A stretch of DNA of 64,000 nucleotides, from NCBI RefSeq assembly GCF_000376825.1, contig NZ_AQXW01000004.1, positions 1,984,001-2,048,000 of the forward strand, given 5' to 3'. The notes below the pieces were generated by a model. That model ran no database searches and was not told the origin of the DNA. It saw nothing but the letters and a program-made list of their open reading frames with translations. The DNA is from Demetria terragena DSM 11295 (GTDB lineage: Bacteria > Actinomycetota > Actinomycetes > Actinomycetales > Dermatophilaceae). Below are positions 7,801-16,335 of the stretch, one piece after another; within the stretch, counting starts at the first letter, position 1, and each line of letters begins with the position of its first letter. The position numbers and the translations under genes are program-made.

Positions 7801-8693
7801 TGGCCGCGACATTGTCGGAATGGGTCGACTCAGCCGAATCCCGTGCCTACACGATCCAGTTCCAGCGCATCGAGCAACTGCTTGCTGGGATCAGCAATGT
7901 TGGATCGATCTCAGCTGATGTGCGAGCTCGCGCCATGGGCGTGACACCTACTGAATACGCATACCACCAGGCGATCTTCCAAGCGCGCGTACGCCGCGCC
8001 AAGTCAGAGCTGGATGGAGAGGTGCTCGATCGCGTCCGTACTCTCTGGCGCGGCAAGACCATTGTGTGCTTTGGGGACAGCATTACCGCTGACCGCCAGT
8101 CGTGGGCCGAGATTCTCGCCGGGGCGCTAGGCCCGCACGTCAACGTATGCAACCAGGGCAGAGCCGGAGACACGACGGCGGATCTGATTGCCCGGTTCCA
8201 GTTCTCGGTCGCGCCGCAGAAGCCAGATGCGGTCGTCGTGCTTGTCGGAACCAACGATGCCCGTCGGTTCAGTGCGGACGTCGATGGCGCTTCGGGTTAT
8301 GGCCCCATGGCGATCAGCGATGAACAGACACGACTCAATCTCATCGAACTCGATCGCCTGATCTCGTGCGTCTCGCCCAGAGCTGGATTGTGGATGGCCC
8401 CCCCGCCCGGAATCGATGAGCGTATTCAGCAGCACCCCAGTGGTCGGTTGGCGTTCTCGCAGTGGCGAGCCGCTGACCTGGCGAGTAAGTCACAGCTCGT
8501 GCGCGACCTGTTCCCCGCCGCGTTCGACGCCTCAGACGCTTTCGCACCCTCTGCCGAGGTTGGCCAATTCCTGCTGTCCGACGGTCTGCATCCCAACCTT
8601 GCGGGGCAGGTGTCCATAGCCCGCGGGGCGCTGGCATTGCTCGATCAACCGAGTTTTCACCGCAACGGTGCGGTGCAAGAAAGGAAGCCATGA
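7800..8693 (+). CDS. SGNH/GDSL family hydrolase, probable glycan esterase
   Basis: Serine hydrolase of 297 residues without a signal peptide, so cytoplasmic. Block I is GDSIT with Ser94, block II Gly120 in NQGRAGD, block III VGTND (Asn152), block V DGLHPN with Asp261 and His264; the set is complete. An unusual N-terminal region of ~80 residues, rich in charged helices (about 15-75), precedes the catalytic domain. It overlaps the upstream ATPase gene by one base and the downstream secreted-enzyme gene by four, so it is locked into the sugar operon. The likely job is deacetylation of imported acetylated oligosaccharide; lipase or other esterase activity cannot be excluded. Confidence 0.8.
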   Translation: MAATLSEWVDSAESRAYTIQFQRIEQLLAGISNVGSISADVRARAMGVTPTEYAYHQAIFQARVRRAKSELDGEVLDRVRTLWRGKTIVCFGDSITADRQSWAEILAGALGPHVNVCNQGRAGDTTADLIARFQFSVAPQKPDAVVVLVGTNDARRFSADVDGASGYGPMAISDEQTRLNLIELDRLISCVSPRAGLWMAPPPGIDERIQQHPSGRLAFSQWRAADLASKSQLVRDLFPAAFDASDAFAPSAEVGQFLLSDGLHPNLAGQVSIARGALALLDQPSFHRNGAVQERKP

Positions 8694-10183
8694 CCCGCTC
8701 GACAGGCAATAGGAGAGCTCTGACCGCCGCAGGAGCCACAGCCGTAGCGCTGTTTCTCGGCGGCGTAGCCGCCCCGGTTCAGGCAGCAGGTTCGGACGTC
8801 GTCCCCATCGACTTCAACGAGTTGTCGACCATCCCGAAGGACTCGCTTTCGGTCCAGGCGCGGGGCATCCTTCGAAATTCGAACAAGTACGCCGTGACCA
8901 CGTGGTGGAACACCGTCAAGGATTACGACGCGCAGGATGCCTCCCCGTACCTGAACTTCGGCGGCGCCAACGAGAAGAACATCCGACCCCCGGCAGCGCA
9001 GGCGATGGGGCTCGCCACGTCCATCAGGCTCGGCATCTACGACCCGAAACAGACCGGGGTGTCGACCGCCACCGCGAAGGCGATCACGACCCGGCTCATC
9101 TCCAGCCTCGCCCACACGCATTACTCGAATGCTGGAGGTTGGGGTACGAAGAATCCTCCGGGAGGCGCGGGCGGGTCGCTCGGCTGGCAGACAGCCCTCT
9201 GGGCCAGCGAAGCAGGCAACGCCGGCTGGATGTTCTGGGACTATCTCTCCGCCCAGCAGCGCACGGAGGTGAAGAACATGGTCGAATCCGAGGCCAACCG
9301 CTTCATCGGCTGGACGCCGCCGTACTACCGCTCTGTCGACGGCAAAGTCCTGTATCCCGGTGACACCAAGTCCGAAGAACTTGCGTGGGATGCGAACATC
9401 CTCGAGCTTGCCGTCGGGATGATGCCCAACCACCCCAATCACGACCGCTGGATGGACAAGCGGATCGAGCTGAACCTCGCAGCCCATGCCCGCCCGGAAG
9501 ACCTCTCTGCAGCCAAGCGCGACACGGTCGTCAATGGCAAGAGTCTCGGCCAGTGGCTCAAGGGCACCAACGTCTACGACGACGGGACTGCTGTCAACCA
9601 CAGTCGCATCCACCCTGCCTACATGCTGTATCCCTTCATCACCGCTAACGGTGTGCTCAACCAGGGCCTTGCGGGGAAAGCCACCCCGTACGCGGATCTA
9701 CGCGGCTTCCCGGTGGTCTACAAGGCGCTCGCCGATCTGAAGTGGACCCCAGGGCCCGCTCCCGCGCAGTACGCGGTCGATTCCACTCTGCCCAAGCAGA
9801 TCGACGCACCGGGCGGCACCATCTACGCCAATTCATCGACGAAGGCGGGCGACCCTTCCGACATCTACTATCCGCAGGCCAATGACTGGGGCTTCGGGAG
9901 CCGGATGGACTTCGCCCTCGTGGATCTCATCGGAGCCACCGTCTCCTACAACGGGAAGACCCTCGACCACATGACCTCCAAGGGCGGCGCCTATTGGGCG
10001 GGCGTGCATCTCGGCAAGCAGCTGAACATGCAGGCACGCTTCAGCGACGGGCACACCTACGCCAACGGAGAGAACACCTATGACGGCCGTGAGGAGATGG
10101 TCTCCGATCTTGCAGGACGAGCCGTGCTCCTGAGACTGCTCGGCGCCAACGGCAAGATCGCGCTCACCGCCGACGCGTTCTAA
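8690..10183 (+). CDS. Secreted protein, probable polysaccharide-active enzyme
   Basis: A 497-residue exported protein with a Sec-type signal (MTRSTGNRRAL, hydrophobic core, cleavage near VQAA at 30-33). I do not recognise a characterised family. The sequence is rich in Trp, Tyr, Asn and His clusters (VTTWWNTVKDYD, PPYYRSVDG, DGTAVNHSRIHPAYM, IYYPQANDWGFG) and helical repeats in the first 350 residues, then a beta-looking C-terminal part; this resembles the toroid-plus-sandwich layout of heparinase/alginate-lyase-like enzymes, which is inference only. His/Tyr/Asn around 300-312 are candidate active-site residues. Its start overlaps the esterase stop (ATGA), with AAAGGAAG as ribosome binding site, so it is the last gene of the ROK-controlled operon. 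Confidence 0.7.
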   Translation: MTRSTGNRRALTAAGATAVALFLGGVAAPVQAAGSDVVPIDFNELSTIPKDSLSVQARGILRNSNKYAVTTWWNTVKDYDAQDASPYLNFGGANEKNIRPPAAQAMGLATSIRLGIYDPKQTGVSTATAKAITTRLISSLAHTHYSNAGGWGTKNPPGGAGGSLGWQTALWASEAGNAGWMFWDYLSAQQRTEVKNMVESEANRFIGWTPPYYRSVDGKVLYPGDTKSEELAWDANILELAVGMMPNHPNHDRWMDKRIELNLAAHARPEDLSAAKRDTVVNGKSLGQWLKGTNVYDDGTAVNHSRIHPAYMLYPFITANGVLNQGLAGKATPYADLRGFPVVYKALADLKWTPGPAPAQYAVDSTLPKQIDAPGGTIYANSSTKAGDPSDIYYPQANDWGFGSRMDFALVDLIGATVSYNGKTLDHMTSKGGAYWAGVHLGKQLNMQARFSDGHTYANGENTYDGREEMVSDLAGRAVLLRLLGANGKIALTADAF

Positions 10184-10191
10184 TCGCGGGC

Positions 10192-10220
10192 GAGGGGGTG
10201 GTCATCTTGGCCGCCCCCTC
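10192..10220. terminator. Hairpin between convergent genes
   Basis: GAGGGGGTGGTC (10192-10203) pairs with GGCCGCCCCCTC (10209-10220) around ATCTT, ending the sugar operon and facing the cyanophycinase-like gene. No U tract. Confidence 0.6.
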
Positions 10221-10244
10221 CCTCTCGCGTTGACCAAGCCAGCG

Positions 10245-12101
10245 CTAGTTCGGGAGGCGGTCCCCGCTGGCGGCCGTGCTCAGCCATACGCCCGCGGCGG
10301 TGAGGGCGCCATTGCTCGCCGTTCCGAACCGAGCTGTTCGCCCATCGAGGGTCACGACCGAGCGATCGCCGACGACCGTGGCGTGCCGGTCGTTGAGCCG
10401 GATGGCTGTGCGCTCGCTGACTCCAAGTGCCATCGCGCGCGGGTTGCGGGCGGCCGCGCCGTACAGCACTCCCCACCGGTAGTTCGCGGTGAGGTTTGGC
10501 TCCAGGGTCACGCGGTTGACGAGCCCGAGTCCGGGTGCCCAGCGCTGAGCATCCCTGCGGAACAAGCGAATTCCCTCGTCCTCATAGTTTTCGTCCGTGG
10601 GGTTGGCGACCGTTGAATAGCGATCGGCCATCGCGGCCGTCATGGCGCCATCGGTCAAGACAACTGGTGCCCGCCGCGTCGCCGTGTGCACCGAACGGGC
10701 AAAAGACTTGTCTCGCAAGGCGGTTCCGAGCAACGACTGGTCGCCACCGGCGAAGATCACCCCGGCTGCACCACGCACAGCGCGTGCATCGACTCGGTCG
10801 CGCCCAGCGACCAGCACCTTGATGGGGCCGGTCCAGCCTGCCGAGGCCACTGCCGTTCGATAGGCCTGGGCTGCGGTGTCAGCAGTGAATTCGTCCGCAT
10901 ACCCCGCCGTCACGATGACCACCGGAGCCCGTGAGTGACCGGCGGTCCCGCGCACAAACGAGCGCAGTACGGGGCTGTCAGCCCGGGCATTATCACCACC
11001 GCCGAGCAACAACGTGGCCCGCCCGTCGTGCCTCAGGGGAGGCAGCGGTTTTGGCCGGAACGAGAGAGCGCGCCCATTCATCGTGACCTGTCGGCGCGCG
11101 CCGTCGTAGGTTATCGACTCCCCGGGCGCGAGCAGGTGCGTCAGCACATTGCGGGTGGACAGCGTCTTGTCGGTTCCCCTCCAGGACACCGGTGCCCGCG
11201 CGGTGCCGAAGTCGACAATGGCGACGGAGGACTGCCCGATGACCCCGGTGACAGTCTTCTCATTGCGCATCACCGGGGCGGTGGCGTAGTCGGCACCCAG
11301 TCCTACCTTGCCGCCCCTGCCATAGCGCTGCGCCGACTGTGCGGTGACGTTGAGCAGTCGACCGAACCGGCCCCGCTGGTAGAAGTGCTGATCAAAGATG
11401 AATCCTCGTGCACCGAAAGCCAACCCGCGGTCGTCGGTGCGCAACGTGTCGCCCCAACCCACCGTGACGGACGACCGCTGCAACCCCGTTTCGGGATACC
11501 CGTCCGGGGTGTATCCGGTGATCATCGAGCGTGATTCGACGGCGTTTCCGGCGCTGGTGCCGCTGATGACCACACCTCGCCGGTACGCGCGAGCCATCGC
11601 CGTCTCCGCCGGGGTGTTGGCCAACACCTTCATCGCCAGCACTTGGTCGCCGCCGAGAATGAACGCGCCATCGGTCGCTCGATTGTTGAACTGCTTGGAG
11701 TTCGCCGGATCGAGCGCATCGTCGCGATTCAGAAGCGGGAGCAGGGTGGTGCGGCAGCCGGTGAAGCGCGAGCGGTCCACTGTGGCCTCGCATACTCCGT
11801 TGAGCTCGGTGGCCCGAGTGCCCGCCTGCCGAAGGTTCTCCGCGCGATCCTCCGGGGCATCGCCATAACTCGAGGGCACCACCAAGAGGTCCACCGTCTT
11901 GCCCTGGGCCACGCGCGCCACCTGCCGGACGAGCTGGGTCATCGTGGTGGTTTCGTATCCGCCGCCAACGGGGATCAACGTCCGAACCGGGTCTTGCCGC
12001 CCGGGGGAACGATCCGTGCCCGCCACGGAGGGCGCCGAGACGAGGGTCAAACCCAGTCCCGTCGCGATGAGCGAGGCGTATATCCGATGCTGCAGGGTCA
12101 T
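10245..12101 (-). CDS. Secreted tandem cyanophycinase-like (S51) protein
   Basis: A 618-residue exported protein with a signal peptide ending near SVAGT (about 28). Residues 40-300 form a peptidase S51/cyanophycinase domain: nucleophile Ser183 in GTSAGN, ILGGDQ before it, and DQHFYQRGR with His239. The acidic motif usually written IDExTA reads ADYATA at 270-275, so the glutamate position is tyrosine. Residues ~360-495 repeat the same pattern (LLLGGGD, VIFAGGDQ, VVLTDGAMTAA), but alanine 486 replaces the serine, so this half cannot be a serine hydrolase. A C-terminal beta region follows. It could hydrolyse aspartyl-linked peptides such as cyanophycin, or be a binding protein. The start at 12101 gives a proper signal peptide; the frame is open to 12188. 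It is divergent from the iron importer. Confidence 0.8.
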   Translation of the reverse strand: MTLQHRIYASLIATGLGLTLVSAPSVAGTDRSPGRQDPVRTLIPVGGGYETTTMTQLVRQVARVAQGKTVDLLVVPSSYGDAPEDRAENLRQAGTRATELNGVCEATVDRSRFTGCRTTLLPLLNRDDALDPANSKQFNNRATDGAFILGGDQVLAMKVLANTPAETAMARAYRRGVVISGTSAGNAVESRSMITGYTPDGYPETGLQRSSVTVGWGDTLRTDDRGLAFGARGFIFDQHFYQRGRFGRLLNVTAQSAQRYGRGGKVGLGADYATAPVMRNEKTVTGVIGQSSVAIVDFGTARAPVSWRGTDKTLSTRNVLTHLLAPGESITYDGARRQVTMNGRALSFRPKPLPPLRHDGRATLLLGGGDNARADSPVLRSFVRGTAGHSRAPVVIVTAGYADEFTADTAAQAYRTAVASAGWTGPIKVLVAGRDRVDARAVRGAAGVIFAGGDQSLLGTALRDKSFARSVHTATRRAPVVLTDGAMTAAMADRYSTVANPTDENYEDEGIRLFRRDAQRWAPGLGLVNRVTLEPNLTANYRWGVLYGAAARNPRAMALGVSERTAIRLNDRHATVVGDRSVVTLDGRTARFGTASNGALTAAGVWLSTAASGDRLPN

Positions 12102-12209
12102 CTTGTCGCTCCAGGCGCTCGAGGGGATCTTCGAGGACGGTATCCCTGAAATCCGGCGTCGATACCCAGATTTGGACAGTTGTCTCATGGGAGTGCGCGC
12201 GGCGATCGT

Positions 12210-12237
12210 TTGCGCACTGATGTGGTTAGGCTAGCCT
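12210..12237 (+). promoter_or_regulatory. Promoter of the siderophore importer operon
   Basis: TTGCGC (12210-12215) and TAGCCT (12232-12237) with 16 bp spacing. The -10 lies inside the iron box, which fits iron-dependent repression. Confidence 0.5.
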
Positions 12238-12239
12238 CA
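12221..12239 (+). promoter_or_regulatory. DtxR/IdeR-type iron box
   Basis: TGTGGTTAGGCTAGCCTCA matches the 19-bp consensus TTAGGTTAGGCTAACCTAA at 15 positions. It is 53 bases upstream of the first importer gene and 120 bases upstream of the divergent cyanophycinase-like gene. Iron-loaded IdeR binding here would repress the importer. Confidence 0.78.
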
Positions 12240-12291
12240 TCGAATTCCCGGGGGCGGGTGAACAAAAGCGTTCCGTGAAGGGCGGTGGAAA

Positions 12292-13317
12292 GTGACGAGT
12301 GTCCCGGTGGCGCCGGCGACGCGTATCGAGACATCCCGGCCGGTCCTGGTGATCGGGATTCTTGTGTTGCTCGCCGCTCTTCTCATGTGCGGATTCTTTG
12401 TTGGCTCAGGCGGTTACACGGTCTCCGACGCCTGGAATGCGATCCGCGGCATCGGGGACCCGACCACGGTCGAGGTCATCCGCAATAACCGCGTTCCCCG
12501 CACGCTGCTCGCTGCGGTCGTGGGCGTCGCGCTCGGCGTGGCGGGCTCGATCATGCAGGGCCTGACCCGTAACCCGCTGGCCGATCCGGGCATTCTCGGC
12601 GTCAACGCTGGCGCCTACTTCGCCATGATCATCGGCGCGGTGGCGCTGGGAGTCAGCTCCACCCTCGGCTACATGATGTGCGCGCTCGTCGGCGCGTTTG
12701 TTGCCGCCACGACGGTGTATCTCATCGGCTCGCGCGGCATGGCGGGCGCCAGCCCAGCCAAGCTCGTCCTCACCGGTGTGGCCGTGGGGTCGCTGTTCTC
12801 CGGCATCGGCTTCGGTCTGACGATGATCACGCCGCAAGCCTTTGACCAGATTCGTGGTTGGCAGGTCGGCACCCTCGATGGCCGCAACTGGGAAGAACTC
12901 AGCATCGTCTGGGCTCCGATCCTGGTCGCCGCGCTGACCGCCCTCTTCCTCATCCCTCAGCTCAATGGCCTCGCACTCGGCGACGACCGGGCCCGCGCCC
13001 TGGGCGTACCGGTCACCCGCGTGCGAGCCATCGGCTTCGTGCTGGTCACCGTGTTGTGCGGCGCGGCGACGGCGGCGGTTGGCCCGCTGACCTTCATCGG
13101 GTTGATGGTGCCGCACGCCGTACGCACGATCTTTGGCCCGGACAATAAGTGGCTGATCCCGGTGAGTCTGGTGGTCGGGGCCATCGTGGTGACCGGCGCC
13201 GATGTGCTCGCCCGAATCCTCACCCCGTCCGAACTTCCGGTGGGCATGGTCACCGCGTTCCTTGGTGCTCCCGTCTTGATCTATCTCGCCCGCCGACGAG
13301 GGGTGGCTGAGCTATGA
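12292..13317 (+). CDS. Iron-siderophore ABC permease, FecCD family
   Basis: First membrane subunit of a siderophore importer, 341 residues with about nine hydrophobic segments. Family signatures are VRNNRVPRTLLAAVVG-like text near residue 60, GLTRNPLADPGILGVNAGA, and the C-terminal GPLTFIGLMVPHAVRTI coupling region. The start is GTG at 12292 with a GGTGGA-like site just upstream. The gene overlaps its partner permease by four bases (ATGA). The iron box upstream gives clear evidence for iron regulation. The transported siderophore cannot be told from sequence. Confidence 0.9.
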   Translation: MTSVPVAPATRIETSRPVLVIGILVLLAALLMCGFFVGSGGYTVSDAWNAIRGIGDPTTVEVIRNNRVPRTLLAAVVGVALGVAGSIMQGLTRNPLADPGILGVNAGAYFAMIIGAVALGVSSTLGYMMCALVGAFVAATTVYLIGSRGMAGASPAKLVLTGVAVGSLFSGIGFGLTMITPQAFDQIRGWQVGTLDGRNWEELSIVWAPILVAALTALFLIPQLNGLALGDDRARALGVPVTRVRAIGFVLVTVLCGAATAAVGPLTFIGLMVPHAVRTIFGPDNKWLIPVSLVVGAIVVTGADVLARILTPSELPVGMVTAFLGAPVLIYLARRRGVAEL

Positions 13318-14420
13318 CCGACTTTGTGGCTGGTCTCCCGGCGAAGGAAAAATCAGCCAGCGCTCGCTGGCCGGGCCGAATCCGATTCTTGCGCAACAAA
13401 ACCGGCTCACTGAGCGTCCGAGTCGACATCAGTGCAGTCCTGGCCAGCCTGCTGTTGACCGTCTTCGCACTCCTAGTCTCCGTGTGGTCGCTGGGGGTCA
13501 GCACGACCGACACTCCGAGTCTCGGCATGCTCAAGACGCTGCAGGTTCTCACTGGGCAAGTCAGTGGCGACGCCGCCGACCATGTCGCGACCGTTCTGCC
13601 GTCGGTGACGATCGCGCTGCTTGGTGGCGCGTCGCTGGCGCTGTCTGGGGCGATCTTCCAAACGATCACTCGCAATCCCCTCGGTAGCCCCGACATCATC
13701 GGCTTCACGACGGGAGCCAACACCGGAGCACTGGTGGCATTGTTGGTGATTGGCGCCGGATCCACGGGAGCCACCGCCGGCGCACTCATCGGAGCGCTGG
13801 GAACAGCAGTCGCCGTCTACCTGCTCGGGATGCGCCCCGGTAGTAGCAGTACGACGCTCATCGTGGTCGGCATCGGTATCAGCGCCATGCTGATGGCCTT
13901 CAACGGCTACCTGATCGCGACCTCCAACGTGCAGAACGCGGCGGCGGCTGCCTCCTGGGGCGTCGGCAACTTGGCCGACCTGGAGATGTCCGAAGTTGTC
14001 CCGGTGCTCGTCACGTTGGCCGTGTTGGTTCCCGCACTCATCTACATGGCGCCGCGTATGCGCATGCTCGAGTTGGGTCACGACTCGGCGCAGAGCAAAG
14101 GCGTCGACTCCCAGCGCACCCAACTCCTTCTGCTGCTGATCGGCGTCGGCTTCGCGGCGGCGACGACGGCCATCGCCGGGCCGGTCGCCTTTGTGGCCCT
14201 CGTCGCTCCTCAACTCGCGGCCCGACTCACTCCCAGCGCCGGGATCCCGCTGGTCACCTCGGCAGCGGTCGGTGCCGCGCTCCTGGTCTCCAGCGACGCA
14301 ATCGCGCGCACCATTTTGGCTCCGGACACCCAACTCCCGGTGGGCGTGGTGACCACGACCTTCGGCGGCATCTACCTGCTCGGTCTGCTGATCGCGCAGT
14401 CACGAAAGAGGTCGGTATGA
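13314..14420 (+). CDS. Iron-siderophore ABC permease, FecCD family
   Basis: Second membrane subunit, 368 residues, forming a heterodimer with the preceding product. Signatures: GAIFQTITRNPLGSPDIIGFTTGA, LGHDSAQSKGVDSQRTQ in the cytoplasmic loop and AGPVAFVALVAPQLAARL near the end. It has a ~40-residue polar N-terminus before the first membrane helix. Its ATG overlaps the stop of the upstream gene, and its stop overlaps the ATPase start (ATGA at 14417), so the operon is translationally coupled. Confidence 0.9.
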   Translation: MTDFVAGLPAKEKSASARWPGRIRFLRNKTGSLSVRVDISAVLASLLLTVFALLVSVWSLGVSTTDTPSLGMLKTLQVLTGQVSGDAADHVATVLPSVTIALLGGASLALSGAIFQTITRNPLGSPDIIGFTTGANTGALVALLVIGAGSTGATAGALIGALGTAVAVYLLGMRPGSSSTTLIVVGIGISAMLMAFNGYLIATSNVQNAAAAASWGVGNLADLEMSEVVPVLVTLAVLVPALIYMAPRMRMLELGHDSAQSKGVDSQRTQLLLLLIGVGFAAATTAIAGPVAFVALVAPQLAARLTPSAGIPLVTSAAVGAALLVSSDAIARTILAPDTQLPVGVVTTTFGGIYLLGLLIAQSRKRSV

Positions 14421-15286
14421 CTCAGCAACCTTCGTCCGCCGGCCGACTCCAGGGACACGACCTTTCCGTCGGGTATGGCGACCGCAAGATCATCGACAAC
14501 CTCGAGGTGGTCGTACCGGACGGCTCGTTCACGGTGATCGTCGGACCTAACGCGTGCGGCAAGTCGACGCTGCTGCGATCTCTCTCGCGATTGCTCGACC
14601 CGAAAGCCGGTGAGGTGCACCTCGATGGTGCCAACGTCCAAGCGTTGGGTGGCAAGGAGTTCGCGCGCGAAGTCGGTTTGCTGCCGCAGCAATCGGCCGC
14701 ACCAGAAGGCATTACCGTCATCGATCTGGTCTCTCGGGGGAGGTTCCCGTACCAAAAAATGTTCCGGCAGTGGACCGACGAGGACCAGTCCGCCGTCGAC
14801 TTCGCGCTCCAGGTCACCCGCCTGACTGACCTGTCGACCCGTGGCGTTGAGGCGCTCTCGGGTGGCCAACGGCAGCGGGTATGGATCGCGATGGCCTTGG
14901 CCCAAAAGACGCCCATCCTGTTGCTGGACGAGCCCACCACATACCTCGATCTGGCCCACCAGCTTGAGGTATTGGAGCTGTGCACCACCCTCTACCAGGA
15001 CGGCACCACCCTGGTCGCCGTTTTGCACGACCTCAACCAGGCCGCCCGCTACGCGACGCACATCATCGCCATGCGCAGCGGCGAGATCATCGACCAGGGA
15101 CCCCCGGCCGAGATCGTCACTGAGGAACTCGTCGAGCGCGTATTCGGTGTGCGCTCGCGGGTGATTCAAGACCCCGAAACTGGCACCCCGATGGTCATTC
15201 CCCTGGCCGAAGGCGCGGTCTCCTTCGATGCCGTTGCCGGCGACACCGCCAACTTGCGGGCCACCGCAGACTCCCCGAAATCGTGA
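14417..15286 (+). CDS. Iron-siderophore ABC ATPase (FepC/FhuC-like)
   Basis: ATP-binding subunit of the siderophore importer, 289 residues. Walker A is GPNACGKST, the Q-loop LLPQQ, signature LSGGQRQR, Walker B ILLLDEPTTYLD and the H-loop VLHDLNQA, all in FhuC-like form. A ~35-residue acidic tail after the ATPase fold is unusual and of unknown role. The gene is joined to the upstream permease by an ATGA overlap and followed after 11 bases by the binding protein. Confidence 0.92.
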   Translation: MTQQPSSAGRLQGHDLSVGYGDRKIIDNLEVVVPDGSFTVIVGPNACGKSTLLRSLSRLLDPKAGEVHLDGANVQALGGKEFAREVGLLPQQSAAPEGITVIDLVSRGRFPYQKMFRQWTDEDQSAVDFALQVTRLTDLSTRGVEALSGGQRQRVWIAMALAQKTPILLLDEPTTYLDLAHQLEVLELCTTLYQDGTTLVAVLHDLNQAARYATHIIAMRSGEIIDQGPPAEIVTEELVERVFGVRSRVIQDPETGTPMVIPLAEGAVSFDAVAGDTANLRATADSPKS

Positions 15287-15297
15287 AAGGCACCACC

Positions 15298-16320
15298 ATG
15301 AATACCTCTCGACGTACCGTCGCCGCTGCGGCCGCAGGCGCCCTCGCACTCACTCTTTCCGCATGCGTTAAGACCAGCGAGGAGGCGGCCGAGTCCGCTG
15401 GAACCTCTGGCTCCGCTAAGGGCAGCGCGACCACGCTCTACAACGACCCCGAAGCAGAACCCAACCTCGACCTTCCGGCGAACCCGCGCGTGGTCGCGTT
15501 GGGTTGGTCCGATGGCGAGATCGCGGTCAGCCTTGGGGTGAAGCCGGTCGCGATCTATGACTGGATGGCCTTCGGTGCCAAGACCAAGGGCGTGGGCTCA
15601 TGGGCCAGCGACAAGTTCGGTGACTCCAAGCCGAAGATCATCTCGGCGCAAAGCGCGGGCAAGTTCAACTACCAGCAGATCAAGGAGTTGAAGCCCGACG
15701 TCATCCTGAACGTGCGTGGCGCCTCCGACGACAAGGTGCAACGCAGCCTGCGCAAGATTGCGCCCGTGGTCGCGGCACCCAAGGGCGCACCTGACTTCGC
15801 GGTCAACTGGAAGACCCAGACCACGCTGATCGGCAAGGCGCTGGGCAAGGGCCAGGACGCGACCAAGTTGGTTTCCCAGACCACGGGAGCACAGGACAAG
15901 ATCAAGAAGGATCACCCTGAGTTCGCGGGAAAGACGTTCGTGTACGGCGCGAAGTTCGGCGAGGCATACGGCGCCTACACCGAGGGCGACGCCCGGTTCG
16001 ACACCTTCGCGACGCTGGGCTTCACGCAGAACCCGCCGGTCGAGCAGCTGAAGAGTTCGGGCTTCTTCGCGGCGGTTCCCACCGAGAAGGTGAAGTCGCT
16101 CGACGCTGAGGTAGCGATCTTGACCACCATCGGCAAGCCGCTGAGCGAGCTCAAGAGTGACAAGAGCATCAACAGCCTGGGGGTCGTGCGTGATGATCGG
16201 GCCGTGATGTTGGACGGCATGGACCCCTCGATGCAGGCGATGTCGGCTGGCACGCCGTTGTCTCTGCAGTTCGCTCTCAAGGAACTGACGCCCAAGCTGT
16301 CGGCGGCAGCCAAGAAGTAG
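15298..16320 (+). CDS. Iron-siderophore binding lipoprotein
   Basis: Class III (FecB/FhuD-like) substrate-binding protein, 340 residues, lipid-anchored outside the membrane. Signal peptide with a twin arginine at 5-6 and lipobox TLSAC (Cys23), then a Ser/Glu-rich linker. The periplasmic binding domain starts with PRVVALGWSDGEIAVSLGVKPVAI and includes IKELKPDVILNVRG, the usual central strand. I chose the ATG at 15298; a GTG five codons upstream is possible. It is the last subunit of the iron-box operon. Confidence 0.9.
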   Translation: MNTSRRTVAAAAAGALALTLSACVKTSEEAAESAGTSGSAKGSATTLYNDPEAEPNLDLPANPRVVALGWSDGEIAVSLGVKPVAIYDWMAFGAKTKGVGSWASDKFGDSKPKIISAQSAGKFNYQQIKELKPDVILNVRGASDDKVQRSLRKIAPVVAAPKGAPDFAVNWKTQTTLIGKALGKGQDATKLVSQTTGAQDKIKKDHPEFAGKTFVYGAKFGEAYGAYTEGDARFDTFATLGFTQNPPVEQLKSSGFFAAVPTEKVKSLDAEVAILTTIGKPLSELKSDKSINSLGVVRDDRAVMLDGMDPSMQAMSAGTPLSLQFALKELTPKLSAAAKK

Positions 16321-16335
16321 GACCTGGCCCATCCA

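Noticed and set aside
8657-9613. Minus-strand open frame opposite the secreted enzyme
   Set aside because: Overlaps a signal-peptide-bearing gene in a tightly coupled operon; no start signals or domains.
12406-14333. Minus-strand open frames opposite the FecCD permeases
   Set aside because: Products are rich in Arg, Asp, Gln and His repeats, as expected from the complement of hydrophobic membrane genes.
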